Translations under genes and position numbers: made by a program
Source of the DNA: an uncultured Litoreibacter sp.
GTDB lineage: Bacteria > Pseudomonadota > Alphaproteobacteria > Rhodobacterales > Rhodobacteraceae
Reading direction: 5' to 3'
Assembly (NCBI GenBank): GCA_947494645.1
Contig: CANLVO010000001.1
Location: 2,108,001 to 2,172,000 of the forward strand
Length of the DNA stretch: 64,000 bases
The notes under the pieces: generated by a model
The model's input: only the letters and a program-made list of their open reading frames with translations
Told to the model about the DNA's origin: nothing
Database searches by the model: none
In this document: piece by piece, positions 39,708 through 51,894 of the stretch
Position numbering within the stretch: the stretch's first letter is position 1
Layout: the number at the start of each line of letters is the position of its first letter

Positions 39708-41512
39708 TAGACCCGCGCTTTGGGCGCAATTTTCTTAAGGTCAATGCCACCCTCATTATGCGAGGTCAGTGGCTCCAGATGCACGCCGCGATAGTCCAGC
39801 TTGGCTTTGTGGCCTTTGAAATAAGTCAGCGAGTGCTTACGCCATTTCTTGTCGTCGCGGTCGGGGTAGTCCTCATGCGCATGCGCGCCCCGGCTTTCCT
39901 TGCGAGCCTCGGCGGAGACCACAGTGGCGACGGCGTTTGGCATCAGGTTGGCCAGCTCGAGCGTCTCCATCAGGTCGGAGTTCCACACGAGCGAGCGGTC
40001 GGACACCTCAACGTCGTCCATCTTGGCCGCAACGTTGTCCATCTTCTCAACGCCTTCGGCCAGCGTTTTGTCGGTACGGAACACGGCCGCGTCCTGCTGC
40101 ATCGTGGTCTGCATTTCTAAACGCAGCTCAGCCGTCGGCATCGCTCCTTTTGCGTAACGCAGCCCGTCGAAACGGTCCAAAGCGCGTTGCAGGGAGATTT
40201 GATTGATCGGCGGGTTAGGCTCGTTCGGGTTGACCACTTCCGCCGCACGGATGGCGGCGGCGCGACCGAAGACCACGAGGTCAATCAACGAGTTCGACCC
40301 AAGTCGATTTGCCCCATGCACGGAGGCGCAGCCCGCCTCACCCACGGCCATCAGACCAGGCGACACGCGGTCAGGGTCTGACTTGGTCGGGGCCAGAACT
40401 TCGCCCCAGTAATTCGTCGGGATACCGCCCATGTTGTAATGCACGGTCGGCAAAACGGGGATCGGCTCTTTCGTCAGGTCCACGCCTGCAAAGATACGCG
40501 CGCTTTCCGAAATGCCCGGCAGACGCAACGCCAATGTCTCAGGCGGCAGGTGGTTCAGGTGCAAGTGGATATGATCCCCCTGCTCACCCACGCCACGGCC
40601 TTCGCGGATCTCCATCGTCATGCAACGAGACACCACGTCGCGGGACGCGAGGTCCTTATATGTCGGCGCATAGCGTTCCATGAAGCGCTCGCCTTCGGAG
40701 TTGGTCAAATAGCCCCCCTCCCCACGTGCACCTTCGGTGATCAGGCAACCCGCGCCGTAGATGCCGGTTGGGTGAAACTGAACGAACTCCATGTCCTGCA
40801 GAGGCAGGCCAGCCCGCGCCACCATGCCGCCGCCGTCGCCGGTGCAGGTATGGGCCGAAGTGGCCGAGAAATACGCACGGCCATAGCCGCCTGTCGCCAG
40901 CACGACCATCTTGGCAGAGAACAGATGCAGGGTGCCGTCGTCCAGCTTCCAGCACAAAACGCCTGTACAGACGCCGTCATCGCTCATGATCAGGTCAATG
41001 GCGAAATACTCGATGTAAAACTCGGCCTTTTGCTTCAGCGACTGGCCATAAAGCGTGTGCAGGATCGCGTGGCCGGTGCGGTCGGCTGCCGCGCAGGTGC
41101 GCTGCACCGGGGGGCCTTCGCCAAATTCCGTGGTGTGCCCACCAAAGGGCCGTTGGTAAATCTTGCCTTCTTCCGTGCGCGAAAACGGCACGCCGTAATG
41201 TTCTAGCTCATAGACCGCCTTGGGGGCCTCCCGCGCCAGATATTCCATGGCGTCGGTGTCGCCCAGCCAGTCCGAACCCTTGACCGTGTCATACATATGC
41301 CACTGCCAATTGTCCGGCCCCATGTTGGACAAAGACGCGGCGATGCCGCCCTGCGCAGCAACAGTGTGGGACCGCGTCGGGAAGACTTTGGTCACGCAAG
41401 CGGTGCGCAGGCCTTGTTCTGCCATGCCAAGGGTGGCGCGCAAACCTGCGCCGCCGGCACCCACAACCACGACATCATATTCATGGGTCTCATATTCGTA
41501 TTCAGCAGCCAT
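39704..41512 (-). CDS. sdhA: Succinate dehydrogenase flavoprotein subunit
   Basis: [50 protein letters not shown]. Confidence 0.97.
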   Translation of the reverse strand: MAAEYEYETHEYDVVVVGAGGAGLRATLGMAEQGLRTACVTKVFPTRSHTVAAQGGIAASLSNMGPDNWQWHMYDTVKGSDWLGDTDAMEYLAREAPKAVYELEHYGVPFSRTEEGKIYQRPFGGHTTEFGEGPPVQRTCAAADRTGHAILHTLYGQSLKQKAEFYIEYFAIDLIMSDDGVCTGVLCWKLDDGTLHLFSAKMVVLATGGYGRAYFSATSAHTCTGDGGGMVARAGLPLQDMEFVQFHPTGIYGAGCLITEGARGEGGYLTNSEGERFMERYAPTYKDLASRDVVSRCMTMEIREGRGVGEQGDHIHLHLNHLPPETLALRLPGISESARIFAGVDLTKEPIPVLPTVHYNMGGIPTNYWGEVLAPTKSDPDRVSPGLMAVGEAGCASVHGANRLGSNSLIDLVVFGRAAAIRAAEVVNPNEPNPPINQISLQRALDRFDGLRYAKGAMPTAELRLEMQTTMQQDAAVFRTDKTLAEGVEKMDNVAAKMDDVEVSDRSLVWNSDLMETLELANLMPNAVATVVSAEARKESRGAHAHEDYPDRDDKKWRKHSLTYFKGHKAKLDYRGVHLEPLTSHNEGGIDLKKIAPKARVY

Positions 41513-41527
41513 GTGTTTGCTCCGAAA

Positions 41528-41899
41528 TTATAGTGCGATGCGCGCGATTGCGAAAATGCCGGTGGCGGCAATGGCGTAGCTCAGGCAGATCATCAAGATG
41601 ATCGTGACCTTCTTGGCCATGCCATGGACGTAGTCCTCGATCAGCGTCTGCACACCGCCTTTGAAGTGCATCATTGACGCAGCAATGGTCAGCGCCGCGA
41701 CAATGGCCGGGAAAGGTCGTGCGAAATAGGCAACCACCTCGGCATGCGACGACCCCAGGATCGGGCCAAAGGTGAAGATGAAAAGCGGTATCAAGATCGC
41801 CAGCCCGACCGAGCTGACCATCATCGACCAGTGGTGCGCGGTGCCTGATTTGGCCGAACCCATGCCCTCTGCGCGTTTGCGGTCTGTCAAATAAGCCAT
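41528..41899 (-). CDS. sdhD: Succinate dehydrogenase hydrophobic membrane anchor
   Basis: MAYLTDRKRAEGMGSAKSGTAHHW..., three TM segments, between sdhC and sdhA. Confidence 0.92.
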   Translation of the reverse strand: MAYLTDRKRAEGMGSAKSGTAHHWSMMVSSVGLAILIPLFIFTFGPILGSSHAEVVAYFARPFPAIVAALTIAASMMHFKGGVQTLIEDYVHGMAKKVTIILMICLSYAIAATGIFAIARIAL

Positions 41900-41910
41900 G
41901 TTATGCCCCT

Positions 41911-42294
41911 TCAAATCACGATGACGGTGAAGATGGTCAAGATCAGCGAGCCCGCGATGACGGCGTAGCCCATCTTCTCTGCGGTCTCCAACTCCCAGCC
42001 ATGGCCGCTGTCCCAGATCAGGTGCCGGATGCCGGCACAGAAATGGTACCAGACAGCCCAGAGCGACAGGAACAACACCAGATCGCCGAACCAAGAAGTC
42101 AGCACCGCGTCGGCGGTTGCGAAATACTCAGGGCCGTAGCTTGCCGCGAGAAACCACCAGACAATCAGGATCGCTGCGACCAAAAGGGCATTACCGGTGA
42201 TCCGGGTGAGGATTGAGGTCATCGACGTCAGCTGTGGCCGATAGATGGAAAGATGTGGGGAAAGCGGCCGGTTCCCCCGGTTGACGTCTGCCAT
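41911..42294 (-). CDS. sdhC: Succinate dehydrogenase cytochrome b556 subunit
   Basis: RPLSPHLSIYRPQLTSMTSILTRITG; HFCAGIRHLIWDSGHG. Confidence 0.95.
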   Translation of the reverse strand: MADVNRGNRPLSPHLSIYRPQLTSMTSILTRITGNALLVAAILIVWWFLAASYGPEYFATADAVLTSWFGDLVLFLSLWAVWYHFCAGIRHLIWDSGHGWELETAEKMGYAVIAGSLILTIFTVIVI

Positions 42295-42422
42295 GGCTGC
42301 GTCCTTCGTGTTGGCTACGATATTTGCTGCAAAGATGTTTAGACGTTTTCGCCAGAGAGTCACGCGGTTGCAGGGCGATATGGGCGCAATTGTAGCAACA
42401 TTTTCTTCAAATCATCGCGAAT

Positions 42423-42451
42423 GTGATCACTGCAATTTGCGTCGTGATCAC
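42423..42451. promoter_or_regulatory. Paired GTGATCAC palindromes, 21-bp phasing, upstream of sdhC
   Basis: GTGATCAC-TGCAATTTGCGTC-GTGATCAC; same architecture as 48624-48652. Confidence 0.82.
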
Positions 42452-43143
42452 AAATTTCCGTTTTCATACGGCAGGTCTAGGTCGGAGAGCTGCTTGGTGA
42501 TCTCGCGAAGCAGTTTGCGCCGGATCCGCTCGGGGTAATCTTCAAATTCTGCCGCCCGCATCGCAAAGGAGCCTGGGCCCACAATCAAATGCTCTTCGAA
42601 ATAGGTGGTCAGCCCTTTGTCATAGGCCTCGATCGCCAGCCCATTCACGATAATTCCATCCGCGAGCAGCGACGCGTGTAGCTCAGGCGGGCGAATACCC
42701 TCATTTGAGCGCCCGTCACCCGAGACGTCGATCACCTTACGCTCGCAATCAGAGACCTGCTTAAAGTTCCCCTGTGCGAATTGCACAGCCTCCCCCAAAG
42801 CGGTCGAGAAGTTCCGCCAGATGCGCTGATCTGCCTCGATCTCATCGGCCAGTCTATCCGTATCGTTGAAATCCTTGATCCGCGTCCAAGGCACAGAGAC
42901 CCGATGTCTTCCAGAGCCAGTCCACTGAATAACTTGCACCGCCGCCTCGCGCACCACCAACGCCTCGGAAATGGCGCCGTCACGCAGGGCCTCGGCCAAG
43001 CCTTTCATCTGTATGTCGAACTCGTTTTGGTCGACCGAACCGGACACGTCGACCGCGAGGATCAACGCAATGTCACATGCCGATGCCCTTTGCATGGGCA
43101 AAGACAAAACCGCAGAAAGCAAGAGGCCAGATACCCAACGCAT
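42448..43143 (-). CDS. DUF1194 (von Willebrand A-like) secreted protein
   Basis: Signal peptide, CDIALILAVDVSGSVDQNEFDIQMKGLAEALRD; VIDVSGDGRSNEG. Confidence 0.87.
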   Translation of the reverse strand: MRWVSGLLLSAVLSLPMQRASACDIALILAVDVSGSVDQNEFDIQMKGLAEALRDGAISEALVVREAAVQVIQWTGSGRHRVSVPWTRIKDFNDTDRLADEIEADQRIWRNFSTALGEAVQFAQGNFKQVSDCERKVIDVSGDGRSNEGIRPPELHASLLADGIIVNGLAIEAYDKGLTTYFEEHLIVGPGSFAMRAAEFEDYPERIRRKLLREITKQLSDLDLPYENGNL

Positions 43144-43209
43144 TTGCAGAGCCTAGCCAGTATTCGCTGAAATGCGCAGTCAAATTTTCGCCAAGTCACC
43201 GGGTTTTTT

Positions 43210-44247
43210 CTAAACCGGCATCAGGGCCCAATAATCAAGGTCCAGGAGCACATCAGGCAGATATTTCCCGTCGTCACCTTTCAGCGAAAACGGTGCGGCA
43301 CCAGCCCTTTGGGCCACCAACCGAAGCCGGATCGCCCCGATACCGGGAGAACTGGTTTTGGCGATATCCAACACCTCGGACCACGCCTTGATCGTGTCGC
43401 CGCTAAAGCAAGGATTGGCGTGCGCACCTGCGTTCAACCCAACAATCATTTGCGCATTGGCCAACCCGTTGAAGCTCAGCGCGCGGGCAATGGAAATAAC
43501 GTGACCGCCATAAATCAGCCGCTTGCCGTCTTCGCGTGCGGTCGCATCGAAATGCACCTTTGCGGTGTTCTGCCACATCCGAGTGGCCAACATATGCTCC
43601 GCCTCTTCAACGGTGACCCCGTCTACATGATCGATCCGCTCGCCGACCTCATAGTCTCCCAGCCGATGCGGCTCTCCTGCATGGCTGAAATTGTAGCCCG
43701 AGAAATCCAATCCTTCGGGGACAACCAGATCGTTCGCCGCGACCACGCCAGCCAATTCCGGGACGACCGTTTTCGGCGCCGAGGCGTCTATGTCCCGCTT
43801 GCGCACCATGACCCAGCGCACATAGCTCAGCACCGCTTCGCCAAGCTGATTAACCCCCGTGGTGCGCACCCAGACGACCCCGGTTTTGCCGCTGGAATTT
43901 TGCTTGACCCCGATCACCTCAGAGCGCGAGGTCAGCGTATCACCGAGATGCACAGGCTTCAGAAACCGCCCTTCGGCATATCCAAGATTGGCAACTGCAT
44001 TCAGCGACACATCAGGAACGGTTTTGCCAAACACCGTATGAAACCCGATCAGGTCGTCGAGCGGTGCCTCGTGCAGACCGCAATCACGAGCGAACTCGTC
44101 CGAGGAATATAGCGCATGTCTTGCCGGATAGAGCGCGTGATACATTGCCCGCTCGCCGCCCGACAAAGTGCGCGGGACGCCATGCTCGATCACTTGACCA
44201 ACGGAGTAGTCCTCGAAGAACCGGCCCGCATTTGTTTTGGTCGCCAT
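43210..44247 (-). CDS. mch: Mesaconyl-CoA hydratase (MaoC-like)
   Basis: MATKTNAGRFFEDYSVGQVIEHGVPRTLSGGERAMYHALYPARHALYSSDEFARDCG; context with ccr/ecm. Confidence 0.88.
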   Translation of the reverse strand: MATKTNAGRFFEDYSVGQVIEHGVPRTLSGGERAMYHALYPARHALYSSDEFARDCGLHEAPLDDLIGFHTVFGKTVPDVSLNAVANLGYAEGRFLKPVHLGDTLTSRSEVIGVKQNSSGKTGVVWVRTTGVNQLGEAVLSYVRWVMVRKRDIDASAPKTVVPELAGVVAANDLVVPEGLDFSGYNFSHAGEPHRLGDYEVGERIDHVDGVTVEEAEHMLATRMWQNTAKVHFDATAREDGKRLIYGGHVISIARALSFNGLANAQMIVGLNAGAHANPCFSGDTIKAWSEVLDIAKTSSPGIGAIRLRLVAQRAGAAPFSLKGDDGKYLPDVLLDLDYWALMPV

Positions 44248-44450
44248 CAATGCGCCCCCAGTTTGGTGTCCGGCGTGTAGGTGCCCTCCACCTCTTTCAC
44301 CACCGACTGGCCACAACGCATGACGCCTGCCTTGTGATCCCATGTCTGCGTGGGCGAGCCATAAAGCTCCCAGCCCTTATTCAACGCGTCGGTGACCTTA
44401 TGGCAAAAGGCGGATGTGTCTTCTTCACTGAGGAAACGATAAAGCTTCAT
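44247..44450 (-). CDS. DUF1737 domain protein
   Basis: MKLYRFLSEEDTSAFCHKVTDALNKGWELYGSPTQTWD; ATGA overlap with mch. Confidence 0.8.
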   Translation of the reverse strand: MKLYRFLSEEDTSAFCHKVTDALNKGWELYGSPTQTWDHKAGVMRCGQSVVKEVEGTYTPDTKLGAH

Positions 44451-44451
44451 G

Positions 44452-45021
44452 TCAGCCTCCAAATGGCGAGACGCCGAGCCATGTGTGAATGGCAGCAACA
44501 ACGCTAAACAAAATGACTGCGATCACGGCGAGAGTGATCTCCGACTTCATCGGCGCACGAGGCGGGACCACCCAAGGCCCGCTCGCCGCATTGATCAAAG
44601 TGATCGAAACCACAGCCCAGACGAGCAGACCACCAAAAAGAACAATTGAGGCCAGATCGCCATTAACCATCAAATGCGCAACCGCCCAGATGATAAACGC
44701 GACAAGCTGAGGATGCCGTATTTTGGTGCCGACCCAGACCTTGTCGGTTTTTCGAGCACTCGCGCCAAAAACATAAAATGCCAGCAACATCAGAAGGTTG
44801 TTGATATGTCGGAAAAACGATGGCGGCTCCCAGACGGGGATAAAGTCCATGCCACGGTAGCCAAGCACCATCAGGACAATCGAGAGGACCAGCAGGCCGG
44901 TGATGACACCTTTTGACCCTTCGCCCATCTTCTCAGTCATGACCCCGCGCAAACCAGGTGCCAGACGTTTCAGCCAGTGCGTAAATGTCCAGATCAGAAC
45001 GCCAATGATCAGTAGTGCCAT
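44452..45021 (-). CDS. NnrU family membrane protein
   Basis: GLLVLSIVLMVLGYRGMDFIPVWEPPSFFRHINNLLMLLAFYVFGAS; RHPQLVAFIIWAVAHLMVNGD. Confidence 0.85.
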   Translation of the reverse strand: MALLIIGVLIWTFTHWLKRLAPGLRGVMTEKMGEGSKGVITGLLVLSIVLMVLGYRGMDFIPVWEPPSFFRHINNLLMLLAFYVFGASARKTDKVWVGTKIRHPQLVAFIIWAVAHLMVNGDLASIVLFGGLLVWAVVSITLINAASGPWVVPPRAPMKSEITLAVIAVILFSVVAAIHTWLGVSPFGG

Positions 45022-45024
45022 GTT

Positions 45025-45888
45025 TCAGCCCTCCAGATGCGCAATCGCCTCGGCCTGAGCGAGGATGCGCTGTGCAGACGCAACATGCAGGTTTTCGACG
45101 ATCTTGCCATCCAAAACCGCAACGCCTTGCCCTTCCGCCTGCGCCTGCTCAAACGCCGCAATCTGACGGCGGGCCAGATCCAGTTCAGCGTCAGAGGGGC
45201 CAAAGACGTCGTTAGCAATCGCAATTTGCGCAGGGTGGATGAGCGTTTTGCCATCAAAGCCCATGTCCCGCCCTTCCGCACATTCTGCACGTAGCCCGTC
45301 TTCGTCCTTGAACGCGTTATAGACCCCATCGACACAGATCAGCCCTTCGGCCCGCGCCGCAAGCAGGCAAAGCTGCAGGCTGGTCATCATCGCCGCCCGA
45401 CCTGTGCTGCGCAGGTCCTTGGCCAGATCGTTGGTGCCCAGCACAAATCCTTCCATACGCGGGGCGGCGGCAATCTCGGCCGCGTTCAAAATGCCGCGTG
45501 GTGTCTCCATCATTGCCCAGATCTTGGTGTTTTCAGCTTGCGTGATGCCATCCAGCATCTGGGCAAGCGTCGCGATATCCGCACCGCTATTCACTTTAGG
45601 CAGCAGGATCGCATCTGGCCCGGCAGCCGCCACAGCCTGCAAATCGGCTGCACCCCACTCCGTGTCAAATCCGTTGATCCGGACAACGCGGCGCCGCGAC
45701 CCGTAATCGGCACCAGTCAGCGTTGTCGCCAGAAGGTCCCGCGCGCCGACTTTTTCATCTGGAGACACCGCATCCTCAAGATCGAAGATGATGGCGTCCA
45801 CGGCCAATCCTTGTGCCTTTTCCAATGCCCGAGGTTTGGAGCCAGGGATATAGAGCACGGATCTACAGGGTGCCGCGTAAGTTTGCAT
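45025..45888 (-). CDS. CoA ester lyase family; likely (3S)-malyl-CoA thioesterase of the ethylmalonyl-CoA pathway
   Basis: CRSVLYIPGSKPRALEKAQGLAVDAIIFDLEDAVSPDEK; 287 aa; cluster context. Confidence 0.82.
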   Translation of the reverse strand: MQTYAAPCRSVLYIPGSKPRALEKAQGLAVDAIIFDLEDAVSPDEKVGARDLLATTLTGADYGSRRRVVRINGFDTEWGAADLQAVAAAGPDAILLPKVNSGADIATLAQMLDGITQAENTKIWAMMETPRGILNAAEIAAAPRMEGFVLGTNDLAKDLRSTGRAAMMTSLQLCLLAARAEGLICVDGVYNAFKDEDGLRAECAEGRDMGFDGKTLIHPAQIAIANDVFGPSDAELDLARRQIAAFEQAQAEGQGVAVLDGKIVENLHVASAQRILAQAEAIAHLEG

Positions 45889-46179
45889 AAGGAATACCCC
45901 TCTTTTTTGTTATTTTGTTATCCACCACAGGTCCGGCTCCACTGCAAGCGGCTTTTGCTGCATCGCAGAACAGCGCGGCGTTGCATCACCCGGGCGAACA
46001 CCGCACGCAGCCTTAACGCGCAGTTGTTGATATTCGCGCCATGTTCAGCAGGTCGCAGATTGCCTCAAACGGCGCGGCCCAAGATGACACATTCACATCA
46101 CGAGCAGTGCAACCCGCCTCGTGTCTTGACTGAGACCTACCCAAAGGCGCGCTTCGCGCTCACAGACAAAGGTAGTCTC

Positions 46180-46497
46180 ATGAAGAAACAACTTTTCGCC
46201 CTGTCTTTCGGTTTTGTCGCCATGCTCGCGGCCACTCATGCGAGCCAAGCCCAGCAGCAAAACCGCTGCGCCCCGCGCGAAACGGTCATTGAACGTCTCG
46301 CGTCTGCCTTCAGTGAAACCCGTCAGTCCATTGGCATGGCTGCAAACGGCACCATCGTCGAGATGTTCGCCTCTACGCAGACGGGGACCTGGACGATCAC
46401 GCTGACGCGCCCGGATGGTGTCACCTGTCTTGTGGCCGACGGCCATGCGTTCGAGCGGATCGACGAAGAGCTGCCAGCCCGCGGCGATCCGGCTTAG
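46180..46497 (+). CDS. Hypothetical secreted protein
   Basis: MKKQLFALSFGFVAMLAATHASQAQQQNRCAPRETVIERLASAFSETRQSIGMAANG. Confidence 0.72.
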   Translation: MKKQLFALSFGFVAMLAATHASQAQQQNRCAPRETVIERLASAFSETRQSIGMAANGTIVEMFASTQTGTWTITLTRPDGVTCLVADGHAFERIDEELPARGDPA

Positions 46498-47246
46498 GTC
46501 AGCCCGTCATAGATCAGCTTGCTGCCCGCACTGACCAAAAGCACATAGGTGATGAGGAAAAACACGCGCTCCGGTAAGGCCCGGTGCGCGTAGACACCGA
46601 CGACGCAGCCCAGCAGGATTGGGCCCACAAGGATCAACCCGGCGTTGAACGTATCAACGGTGAATACACCCAGAAATGCGTACGGCACTGCTTTCATTGC
46701 GTTGATTGCCCAGAAAGCCAGCACCGTCGTGGCCTGATAGGTGGTTTTGCCCATGCCCTTGCTCAGCAAATACATTGCCGCCGGCGGGCCTCCGGCATGG
46801 CTGACAAAGCTCGTAAACCCCGAAACGACCCCGGCGATTAAACCGACGCTTTTGCCCAAAGGTGCCTTGGCCGGTGCGATCCAGCCTTGCGCGCGCGCCA
46901 TTTGAAACACCACAAATATCAGCGAGATCAGCCCGATCAGAACACGCAGCACATCCGCGTTGGCTAGTTTATAGAGCGCGGCCCCCAAGATCACGCCGGG
47001 CAGCCCGCCATAGATCAAAGCCTTGGCGGCTTCCGTATCCCATTGCTTCCAGAAGGGCCGCAGCGTCGCCAAATCCGCGATCATCAGCAGTGGCAGCATA
47101 ATCCCCAACGCCATGGCGGGCGACATGATCAACGCCATCAGAGCCGTAGCCGCAAAGGCAGGCCCGCCGCCAAACCCACCTTTCGACACGCCCGCGATAA
47201 ATGCGGCGGGAACGGCGACCAGAAAGAAGGTGGTGTCAAATTCCAT
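46494..47246 (-). CDS. TauE/SafE family sulfite exporter
   Basis: VAVPAAFIAGVSKGGFGGGPAFAATALMALIMSP; multi-TM. Confidence 0.88.
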   Translation of the reverse strand: MEFDTTFFLVAVPAAFIAGVSKGGFGGGPAFAATALMALIMSPAMALGIMLPLLMIADLATLRPFWKQWDTEAAKALIYGGLPGVILGAALYKLANADVLRVLIGLISLIFVVFQMARAQGWIAPAKAPLGKSVGLIAGVVSGFTSFVSHAGGPPAAMYLLSKGMGKTTYQATTVLAFWAINAMKAVPYAFLGVFTVDTFNAGLILVGPILLGCVVGVYAHRALPERVFFLITYVLLVSAGSKLIYDGLT

Positions 47247-47414
47247 TGGCCGGACGTTGGGAAAATCCTCGGCGATTTACAACCGCTTTCCCGCAAGCCT
47301 TTGGCGATTCCCGCGACCAGTCAGCAGCGGCGGGTCTGAACCCCGTTCAACGTTTGTCGCCACATCACGATTGAAACGCGCCCTCACGTCACGACTTCGG
47401 GGGAAAGCCTTTAA

Positions 47415-48512
<1,098 letters not shown>

Positions 48513-48536
48513 TCCACGCACAGTCAGACACCCTGA

Positions 48537-48565
48537 AGGGCTCCGTCAGACGGGGCCCTTTTTTC
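48537..48565 (+). terminator. Rho-independent terminator after mdh
   Basis: AGGGCTCCGT-cag-ACGGGGCCCT followed by TTTTTTC. Confidence 0.85.
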
Positions 48566-48623
48566 GTCATATCAATACGAATTCAGGTCGATTTTTAGAG
48601 ATTCGCACTCGCTTCGAATTTTT

Positions 48624-48652
48624 GTGATCACGCAATTTCATGGTGTGATCAC
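48624..48652. promoter_or_regulatory. Paired GTGATCAC palindromes, 21-bp phasing, upstream of sucC
   Basis: TTTTTGTGATCAC-GCAATTTCATGGT-GTGATCACAAATG. Confidence 0.82.
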
Positions 48653-48750
48653 AAATGTCGGATTTTTCTCCTGTCGTGTCATAATCTCCTTTTCTCGCAT
48701 GCCGTGTCGATGTCAAATCATGTGCAACAGCGCATGTAAGGAGAGTGACT

Positions 48751-49944
<1,194 letters not shown>

Positions 49945-50008
49945 AATCCGTACGGGCCCGTCTCCGATACCTGTCCAAGGCCAGATACGGAGCCGCCCGG
50001 TAAGAAAG

Positions 50009-50803
50009 ATGCGCGACACACCTACATATCGCCCCTGTCCCGCCTGCGACGCAGAGCACGCTAGCACCATCGCGGCCTATTCACGCGATGAGTGGGTCGT
50101 CGCGGCATGTGACGCCTGCGACTTTGTTTACCTGCGCAATCCTCCAGCCTATGAGGCCTTGGAGGAAGATTTCGCATGGGAGAAAACCTATGTTGAAAAG
50201 AAGAAGGCTTCAAAAGGCTCGACGTTCTTGTCCCCTTTCGTTCGCAGCCTAAAGCACAAAACGAAGCTTTTCATGCGCGACCGCGATGCAAAGATGCGGG
50301 CGTGGTTCAAGAACGGTGCGGTGCTCGATATCGGCTGCGGCACTGGCGGGCGCATCCCCGCACCCATGACACCATACGGCATCGAGCTGTCCACCGCGCT
50401 GCATGCACAAGCTAACGCGCATATGAAATCGAGGGGCGGATACTGCATCAAGGGCGCAGGAGCCGAGGCGATCTGGGAGTTTCCCGAAGCGCATTTTGAC
50501 GGCATCGTCATGAACTCCTACCTTGAGCATGAAACCGAGGCTCAGAAGGTACTCAAAGGCGCCCGGCGCGCGTTGAAACCAAACGGCAAAATGTTTGTCC
50601 GTGTGCCGAACTACGCTTCGCTCAACCGACGCGTAATCGGGCCCAAATGGTGCGGCTTCCGCTACCCCGACCACGTCAACTATTTCACCCCGGACACGTT
50701 GCGCAGCCTTGCCGCCAAAACCGGGTTCAACCTGAAAATCACCAATCCCCTGACGCTGCCCATTGATGACAACATCAACGCGTTGCTCAGCCCAACCGCC
50801 TAA
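50009..50803 (+). CDS. Class I SAM-dependent methyltransferase with N-terminal zinc-ribbon-like Cys pairs
   Basis: [10 protein letters not shown]...[64 protein letters not shown]. Confidence 0.85.
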   Translation: MRDTPTYRPCPACDAEHASTIAAYSRDEWVVAACDACDFVYLRNPPAYEALEEDFAWEKTYVEKKKASKGSTFLSPFVRSLKHKTKLFMRDRDAKMRAWFKNGAVLDIGCGTGGRIPAPMTPYGIELSTALHAQANAHMKSRGGYCIKGAGAEAIWEFPEAHFDGIVMNSYLEHETEAQKVLKGARRALKPNGKMFVRVPNYASLNRRVIGPKWCGFRYPDHVNYFTPDTLRSLAAKTGFNLKITNPLTLPIDDNINALLSPTA

Positions 50804-50817
50804 GGAGCCAACATAAC

Positions 50818-51699
50818 ATGGCCATTCTCATCGACGAAAACACCAAGGTGATCTGCCAGGGCCTCACCGGGTCGCAGGGCACGTTCCACTCTGAACAGGC
50901 CATCGCTTATGGTACCAAAATGGTGGGTGGCGTGACCCCAGGCAAAGGCGGGCAAACGCATCTGGACCTTCCGGTCTTTGACAGCTGCCACGAAGCTGTC
51001 GAGCGTACCGGAGCAGATGCCACCGTCATCTACGTTCCGCCGCCCTTCGCCGCTGATTCAATCCTCGAAGCTTTGGACGCTGAGATCCCATTCATTTGCT
51101 GCATTACCGAAGGGATCCCGGTGCTCGATATGATGCGCGTGAAGCGCGCGCTTGAGGGCTCTTCCTCTACGCTGATCGGCCCCAACTGCCCCGGCGTGAT
51201 CACACCTGACGCCTGCAAGATTGGCATTATGCCCGGCCACATTCACAAGCGCGGCTCCGTAGGCGTGGTCTCGCGGTCGGGCACGCTGACCTATGAGGCG
51301 GTAAAGCAGACCACGGACTCAGGCCTTGGCCAGTCCACCGCAGTGGGCATCGGCGGTGATCCTATCAAAGGCACCGAGCATATCGACGTGCTCGAGATGT
51401 TTTTGGCCGATGACGAAACCCAATCCATCATCATGATCGGGGAGATCGGCGGCTCCGCAGAAGAAGAAGCCGCGCAGTTCCTGGCCGACGAGAAGAAGAA
51501 AGGCCGTTGGAAGCCTGTTGCGGGCTTCATTGCCGGTCGCACAGCCCCCCCCGGCCGCCGCATGGGCCATGCAGGCGCAATTGTTGCAGGCGGCAAAGGC
51601 GACGCGGAAAGCAAGATTGAGGCCATGCGCTCTGCTGGCATCGTTGTGGCCGACAGCCCCGCAACCCTCGGGGAAGCCGTGCTAGAGGCGATTGGCTAG
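50818..51699 (+). CDS. sucD: Succinate-CoA ligase alpha subunit
   Basis: [48 protein letters not shown]. Confidence 0.97.
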   Translation: MAILIDENTKVICQGLTGSQGTFHSEQAIAYGTKMVGGVTPGKGGQTHLDLPVFDSCHEAVERTGADATVIYVPPPFAADSILEALDAEIPFICCITEGIPVLDMMRVKRALEGSSSTLIGPNCPGVITPDACKIGIMPGHIHKRGSVGVVSRSGTLTYEAVKQTTDSGLGQSTAVGIGGDPIKGTEHIDVLEMFLADDETQSIIMIGEIGGSAEEEAAQFLADEKKKGRWKPVAGFIAGRTAPPGRRMGHAGAIVAGGKGDAESKIEAMRSAGIVVADSPATLGEAVLEAIG

Positions 51700-51894
51700 A
51701 TGGAACCCGTTTTTGCCCCTGCTGCAACTGCCAGAGGACGGTTTACTGTCTCAGGCCGCGCAAAGCGGGCAGACCTCTGGTGGCCTTTGAGGCCTTCGTC
51801 TCAAAGACCCCTTTGCGACCCTGCGGCTCTTTTTGCCGTTCTCACCAACTCACAAGAAGCTCAAGACGCGCACAGCACCCAATGAGGTAATCCC

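Noticed and set aside
51700-51885. 61-aa ORF in the sucD-sucA gap
   Set aside because: Starts directly after the sucD stop, low-complexity, no recognisable domain; more likely a leader/intergenic region (contains a weak CTTTGAG...CTCAAAG hairpin).
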